Below, in pieces: positions 60,696 to 64,000 of a DNA stretch of 64,000 nt (positions are counted from its first letter, which is position 1; every line of letters begins with the position of its first letter). Under the pieces are notes generated by a model. The model worked only from the letters and a program-made list of their open reading frames with translations, made no database searches and was not told the DNA's origin. Source of the DNA: Bacteroidales bacterium UBA4345 (GTDB taxonomy: Bacteria; Bacteroidota; Bacteroidia; Bacteroidales; Paludibacteraceae); the NCBI GenBank assembly GCA_002396385.1, contig DGTD01000018.1:1-64000 (forward strand), given 5' to 3'. The translations under genes were made by a program, and so were the position numbers.

Positions 60696-62192
60696 ATGTC
60701 ACGCAGAAGGAACTTCTTCAAAAGTATAGATTGGTGGATTGTCGCCCTCTACCTCATATTGGTAATATGCGGTTGGGTGTGCATATACGGTGCATCGTAC
60801 AACTTTGAAGACACCGTATTCTGGGACATCGACTACCGCTACGGCAAACAGTTGCTATGGATTGGTCTGGCCGTATTCATTGGAGGAATGATACTGCTGC
60901 TCGATGGTGAGATGTACAGTGTTTTTGCCTATGGTTTTTATGGGGGAATCATCATCTTGCTACTGATAACGCTGGTGATAGCGCCCGACATTAAAGGTTC
61001 ACGCTCGTGGCTGGTGCTAGGACCAGTCAACCTGCAACCCGCCGAGTTCGCCAAAACGGCCACATGTCTGGCCCTGGCCAAGCTGATGGGCGGCTTCGAC
61101 TTTATGAGTGGGAGGGGCTTTACCCGGAAGCGCGTTATAGACGCATCGCTGGTGGCACTAATCATGTTTCTACCATGTGTCATCATCATCCTTCAAAACG
61201 AGACAGGTTCGGCGCTTGTCACATTCGCCCTCTTCGTTATGCTTTACCGTGAAGGGTTTCCCGGCATTCTGCTGTTGGCCGGAATGTGTGCGGTTGTCTT
61301 CTTTATAGTGGCCATCCGTTTCGGAGCAGAAAGCATCATACCGTTAGTACCAGAAGAGTCGTTCGGCATCTTCCTGGTGTTGTTCTCAGCCATCATCATC
61401 CATCTCTTCCTTATATTGGTTTATTTTGGCGACACACGTTACTTCCGCGATCTGGCCATTTTAAACACCCTGCTGTTCGGAGGGGGTGTACTCGCCTATA
61501 AGCAATTCGACATACCGGTGTCGTTCCTGACGCTGTGTTATGTCTCCATCGGCATCGCCATCCTGTACCAAGCCTACCGGGCGCTAAAGACATGGCGCTA
61601 CACCTACTTCCTGGTAGGTCTGTTTCTGCTCATATCGACAGGCTATGCGCATGCAGCGAGTTTCGCCTTCAACAAAATTCTGCAACCCCACCAGCGCACC
61701 CGTATAGAGGTAACACTGGGCATGCTCGACGACCCTAAAAAGTCGGGTTACAACGTAAACCAGAGTAAGATTGCGATAGGGTCGGGCGGACTAGAAGGAA
61801 AGGGCTTCCTGAACGGGACCCAAACGAAGCTAAAATACGTACCAGAACAAGACACCGACTTCATTTTCTGTACAGTAGGAGAAGAGCACGGATTTATAGG
61901 CTGTGCCGTAGTGTTGCTGCTCTACAGCGCGCTATTGCTGCGCCTGATAAACAGGGCCGAGAAACAGAAACTGGGCTTTAACCGCGTATACGGCTACAGC
62001 GTGGCCAGCATATTGTTCTTCCACGTCGCCATTAATGTGGGAATGGTAACAGGCCTTACCCCCGTAATTGGCATACCACTGCCATTTTTCAGTTACGGCG
62101 GCTCTTCGTTATGGGGGTTCACCATACTGCTGTTCATCTTCCTCCGTCTTGATGCGGCAAACAACGAATACGGGCTCTCGGGCCGCGGTTAA
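60696..62192 (+). CDS. rodA: SEDS peptidoglycan glycosyltransferase RodA
   Basis: A 498-residue membrane protein with about 12 hydrophobic segments. SEDS marks are GSRSWLVLGPVNLQPAEFAK, LPCVIIILQNETGSALV, the VPEQDTDFIFCTVGEEHGF loop and a GIPLPFFSYGGSS end. It is longer than E. coli RodA (370 residues) because of an extra membrane region in the middle (~205-330). It polymerises glycan strands with PBP2. It is the last gene of the cluster. Confidence 0.95.
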   Translation: MSRRRNFFKSIDWWIVALYLILVICGWVCIYGASYNFEDTVFWDIDYRYGKQLLWIGLAVFIGGMILLLDGEMYSVFAYGFYGGIIILLLITLVIAPDIKGSRSWLVLGPVNLQPAEFAKTATCLALAKLMGGFDFMSGRGFTRKRVIDASLVALIMFLPCVIIILQNETGSALVTFALFVMLYREGFPGILLLAGMCAVVFFIVAIRFGAESIIPLVPEESFGIFLVLFSAIIIHLFLILVYFGDTRYFRDLAILNTLLFGGGVLAYKQFDIPVSFLTLCYVSIGIAILYQAYRALKTWRYTYFLVGLFLLISTGYAHAASFAFNKILQPHQRTRIEVTLGMLDDPKKSGYNVNQSKIAIGSGGLEGKGFLNGTQTKLKYVPEQDTDFIFCTVGEEHGFIGCAVVLLLYSALLLRLINRAEKQKLGFNRVYGYSVASILFFHVAINVGMVTGLTPVIGIPLPFFSYGGSSLWGFTILLFIFLRLDAANNEYGLSGRG

Positions 62193-62321
62193 CACCGGCA
62201 GGCCCAGTCAACGCCGCCATAGAAGAGATGAGATGGTTAAAATTGACAGAATTGCGACAAAAATGAGCAAATATTCATACTATTTTCCCAAAAGATAGTA
62301 TTATTTTAAACATTACTTTTA

Positions 62322-62330
62322 TATCTTTGC
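62322..62330 (+). promoter_or_regulatory. -7 promoter element of the HU gene
   Basis: TATCTTTGC matches TAnnTTTG, 26 bases before the ATG at 62357. Confidence 0.6.
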
Positions 62331-62356
62331 CATAAACACTTTAATTCTAATTATAC

Positions 62357-62620
62357 ATGAATAAATCTGAACTTATCGATGCAATCGCATCACAATCTAG
62401 CCTTACAAAGGCAAATTCTGCAAAGGCACTCGATGCCATCATCTCTTCAATTCAAGGTTCACTGAAAAAGAACGACGCCATCCAGCTTATCGGTTTCGGA
62501 ACATTCAGCGTAGACGAACGCGCAGCCCGCGAAGGCCGTAACCCCAGCACTGGCGAAACAATAAAGATTGCCGCAAAGAAAGTAGCAAAATTCAAACCTT
62601 CAAAGAACATTCTCGACTAA
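62357..62620 (+). CDS. HU family DNA-binding protein
   Basis: An 87-residue nucleoid protein. MNKSELIDAIASQSSLTKAN forms the helical base. The beta arm carries GFGTFSVDERAAREGRNPSTGE followed by TIKIAAKKVAKFKPSK, with the conserved Arg, Asn and Pro of the DNA-bending loop. The length and the ending are typical of HU. It has its own promoter and terminator. Confidence 0.95.
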   Translation: MNKSELIDAIASQSSLTKANSAKALDAIISSIQGSLKKNDAIQLIGFGTFSVDERAAREGRNPSTGETIKIAAKKVAKFKPSKNILD

Positions 62621-62681
62621 ACATATAGTCATGGCTGTCTCTTACTAAAGTCACAAGCCAAACTACAGTTCAACAAAACAT

Positions 62682-62713
62682 AAAAGAGGTGGACCACTCC
62701 ACCTCTTTTTTTA
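62682..62713 (+). terminator. Rho-independent terminator after the HU gene
   Basis: AAAAGAGGTGG (62682-62692) pairs perfectly with CCACCTCTTTT (62699-62709) around a 6-base loop, followed by more T. Confidence 0.92.
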
Positions 62714-62871
62714 TTTAGTCCTGCCAATTGCATTCCAACCAAGCCCATACACAGATAAGTGGAAACGACAGACCACAAACCATAAAAAAGGTGCGCTTTT
62801 TTACGGCGCACCCACTCAACTAAACAAATAACAATGTTAAACTTTAATCCACATCATATCACTAAAACAAA

Positions 62872-63363
62872 TTACTTCACTTCAATGAACCTTGTATTGT
62901 CGACCGGTTCGGACTTTTTCTTCTTAGGGAGTTCAATAGTCAGCACACCGTCGGCCATGTGGGCAGAAATGCCCTCCAACTCCACATCTTCAGGCACCGA
63001 GAACGTCTGGGTAAACTTAGCGAACGAAAAATCGCGACGCCAGTAATGGTCTTTAGGTTCATCAGTTTTTGCGTTGTCGGCAGCCGGAGCGGTCTCTTCC
63101 TTCACATCTTCCTTTTTCTCTACCTCAACAACAAGTTCGCCATCGTTGTTGAGCTTTATGTTGAAATCTTCCTTCTGCATTCCAGGGGTAGCCATTTCAA
63201 CCTTATACAACTCGTCGTTTTCTATAAGGTTAATAGCAGGCTCAAAAGACGCAGGGTGTTTGGCCTCGCGCAAGTGGCGGACAGGCTCAGCCCAATCGTT
63301 ACCGAAAAACACATTGAACACATCAGGAATTAATGCTGAATTTTTGCGAGCAGGTGTAAACAT
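62872..63363 (-). CDS. Small heat-shock protein, Hsp20/alpha-crystallin family
   Basis: A 163-residue cytoplasmic chaperone. The alpha-crystallin domain spans ~50-150 (NLIENDELYKVEMATPGMQK, FNIKLNNDGELVVEVEKKED, a SFAKFTQTFSVPEDVELEGI strand and ADGVLTIELPKKK with the L-x-I/L type end). A charged insert of ~25 residues (KEETAPAADNAKTDEPKD) sits inside the domain, longer than usual. A purine-rich AGGAG is present before the start codon on the minus strand. It keeps unfolded proteins soluble under stress. Confidence 0.92.
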   Translation of the reverse strand: MFTPARKNSALIPDVFNVFFGNDWAEPVRHLREAKHPASFEPAINLIENDELYKVEMATPGMQKEDFNIKLNNDGELVVEVEKKEDVKEETAPAADNAKTDEPKDHYWRRDFSFAKFTQTFSVPEDVELEGISAHMADGVLTIELPKKKKSEPVDNTRFIEVK

Positions 63364-63735
63364 ATCGTAAATCTCCTATAATTAAATTGTTTTTAATCTT
63401 GTTGTTTCTGTAAGTTGGCGTTGCCAAACCATTTCAGCATTGCGCTTACACCCACATTATTACAACTGCTGTGCCAACCCTAAAAATCAAGATTGTTTCT
63501 GACTGAATGTCAGATATTTAAGATTAACAACGGACAATTCGGCAGATTTTATCAGATTTTTCAGTCAAAAAGTCAGTCATATACCCAAACTGTAAAGACT
63601 GGGGCTTTTTTAGGTTCCAAATACACGAACCCACAAACCTTAAAACACAGACAAACGAAGTGGAAAAGAAGAGGAAGAGGCATGTCTGTGAACAAGAAAA
63701 AGCAGATTCTTATTTGAAAATTAAATCATTAAACT
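63364..63735. other. Intergenic region between hsp20 and the right-edge gene
   Basis: About 370 bases with no gene that I can support. The short palindrome TTGGC-GTT-GCCAA (63415-63427) lies ~55 bases before the hsp20 start and could be an operator, but nothing else supports this. No standard CIRCE element was seen. Confidence 0.4.
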
Positions 63736-63743
63736 TAACTTTG
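63736..63743 (+). promoter_or_regulatory. -7 promoter element of the right-edge secreted-protein gene
   Basis: TAACTTTG matches TAnnTTTG, 28 bases before the ATG at 63772. Confidence 0.55.
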
Positions 63744-63771
63744 TGGCACTAAACCAAATAAGCCACAAAAT

Positions 63772-64000
63772 ATGAGAATCAGGCACCTACTCCTACTCGG
63801 AATATCAGTATGTTTATACACCCAGGCAAACGCCACCAAATACGTCTATATTTCCTCTGCTGAGGAACTGGCCGCTTTCCGCGACGCTGTAAACAGCAAC
63901 GGGAAAGTTACAGCCACTGATGATGCGACAGGTAAACAATCGAGTATTCTAGCCTCTTCAGCAAACGTAAAAATAACGGCCGACATTGATTTAAGCACAG
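63772..64000 (+). CDS. N-terminal part of a secreted protein (cut by the window edge)
   Basis: The frame from ATG 63772 is open to the end of the window (76 codons). Residues 1-~20 are a signal peptide (RHLLLLGISVCLYTQANA). The following YVYISSAEELAAFRDAVNSN and the ITADIDLST stretch are typical of the start of large Bacteroidota surface proteins with right-handed beta-helix or repeat regions. The rest lies outside the window, so the function cannot be given. Confidence 0.75.
   Translation, partial: MRIRHLLLLGISVCLYTQANATKYVYISSAEELAAFRDAVNSNGKVTATDDATGKQSSILASSANVKITADIDLST

Overview
The window is a chromosomal segment of a Bacteroidota bacterium, most likely of order Bacteroidales. Three things point there. 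Most genes carry the TAnnTTTG -7 promoter element of this phylum. Gene orders and families are typical of it: an IMP cyclohydrolase gene ahead of mreB-mreC-mreD-mrdA-rodA, GldA, DUF4954, MobC-like coupling protein, C10 peptidases and a hybrid two-component regulator. Two secreted pectinases end in type IX secretion (T9SS)-like C-terminal domains, which argues against the genus Bacteroides itself and for a Paludibacter-, Prevotella- or Porphyromonas-like lineage. The genus call is inference.

Layout. 1-6925 is the tail of a conjugative or mobilizable element: two DUF3945-type proteins, a long VirD4/MobC-like coupling protein and a protein with two tandem helix-turn-helix domains. The relaxase would lie left of the window. 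7-10.7 kb holds core genes (a small membrane protein, uup, an AICAR transformylase). 10.7-14.6 kb is an accessory or defence graveyard: a truncated Fic protein, an hsdR stub, an intact leftward operon (ribbon-helix-helix protein, ABC/OLD-like ATPase, cysteine-rich unknown) and a remnant winged-helix domain. A 5'-truncated umuD, umuC and a divergent dxs follow.

18.2-28.7 kb is a rhamnogalacturonan-I unit without SusC/D: a double SGNH acetylesterase, a hybrid two-component regulator broken by one frameshift, and a PL11 rhamnogalacturonan lyase. The two enzymes share an extra ~215-residue domain, and their promoters share a 21-bp-period direct-repeat motif, a likely operator for the regulator between them. 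29.1-34.3 kb is a six-gene rightward unit (argE-like, rnhA, gldA-like ATPase, acyl carrier protein, ketosynthase, chain-length-factor-like protein). mutS, a rhodanese-like lipoprotein, an Mrp ATPase and ddl run leftward to 39.7 kb. 40.2-43.3 kb is an AT-rich stretch with two predicted lipoprotein proteases.

43.7-52.4 kb holds a MATE exporter, a MORN protein, a CNNM/CBS-PagL-LOG operon, a MerR-GyrI regulator with its operator inside its own promoter, and a DUF4954 protein. Two identical tRNA-Pro(UGG) genes flank two small genes at 52.4-53.6 kb. An apparently orphan transcription unit, a candidate small RNA, follows at 53.7-53.97 kb. The right end is housekeeping: a CxxC-less thioredoxin-like protein, the IMP cyclohydrolase, the rod-shape and cell-wall elongation cluster, HU, an Hsp20 and the start of a secreted protein.

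Most likely to reward follow-up: the ribbon-helix-helix/ATPase/unknown operon with its 8-bp repeat array, the shared domain and shared operator of the pectin unit, the PurH activities split into two genes about 45 kb apart, and the candidate small RNA. No CRISPR array, insertion sequence or rRNA was seen.
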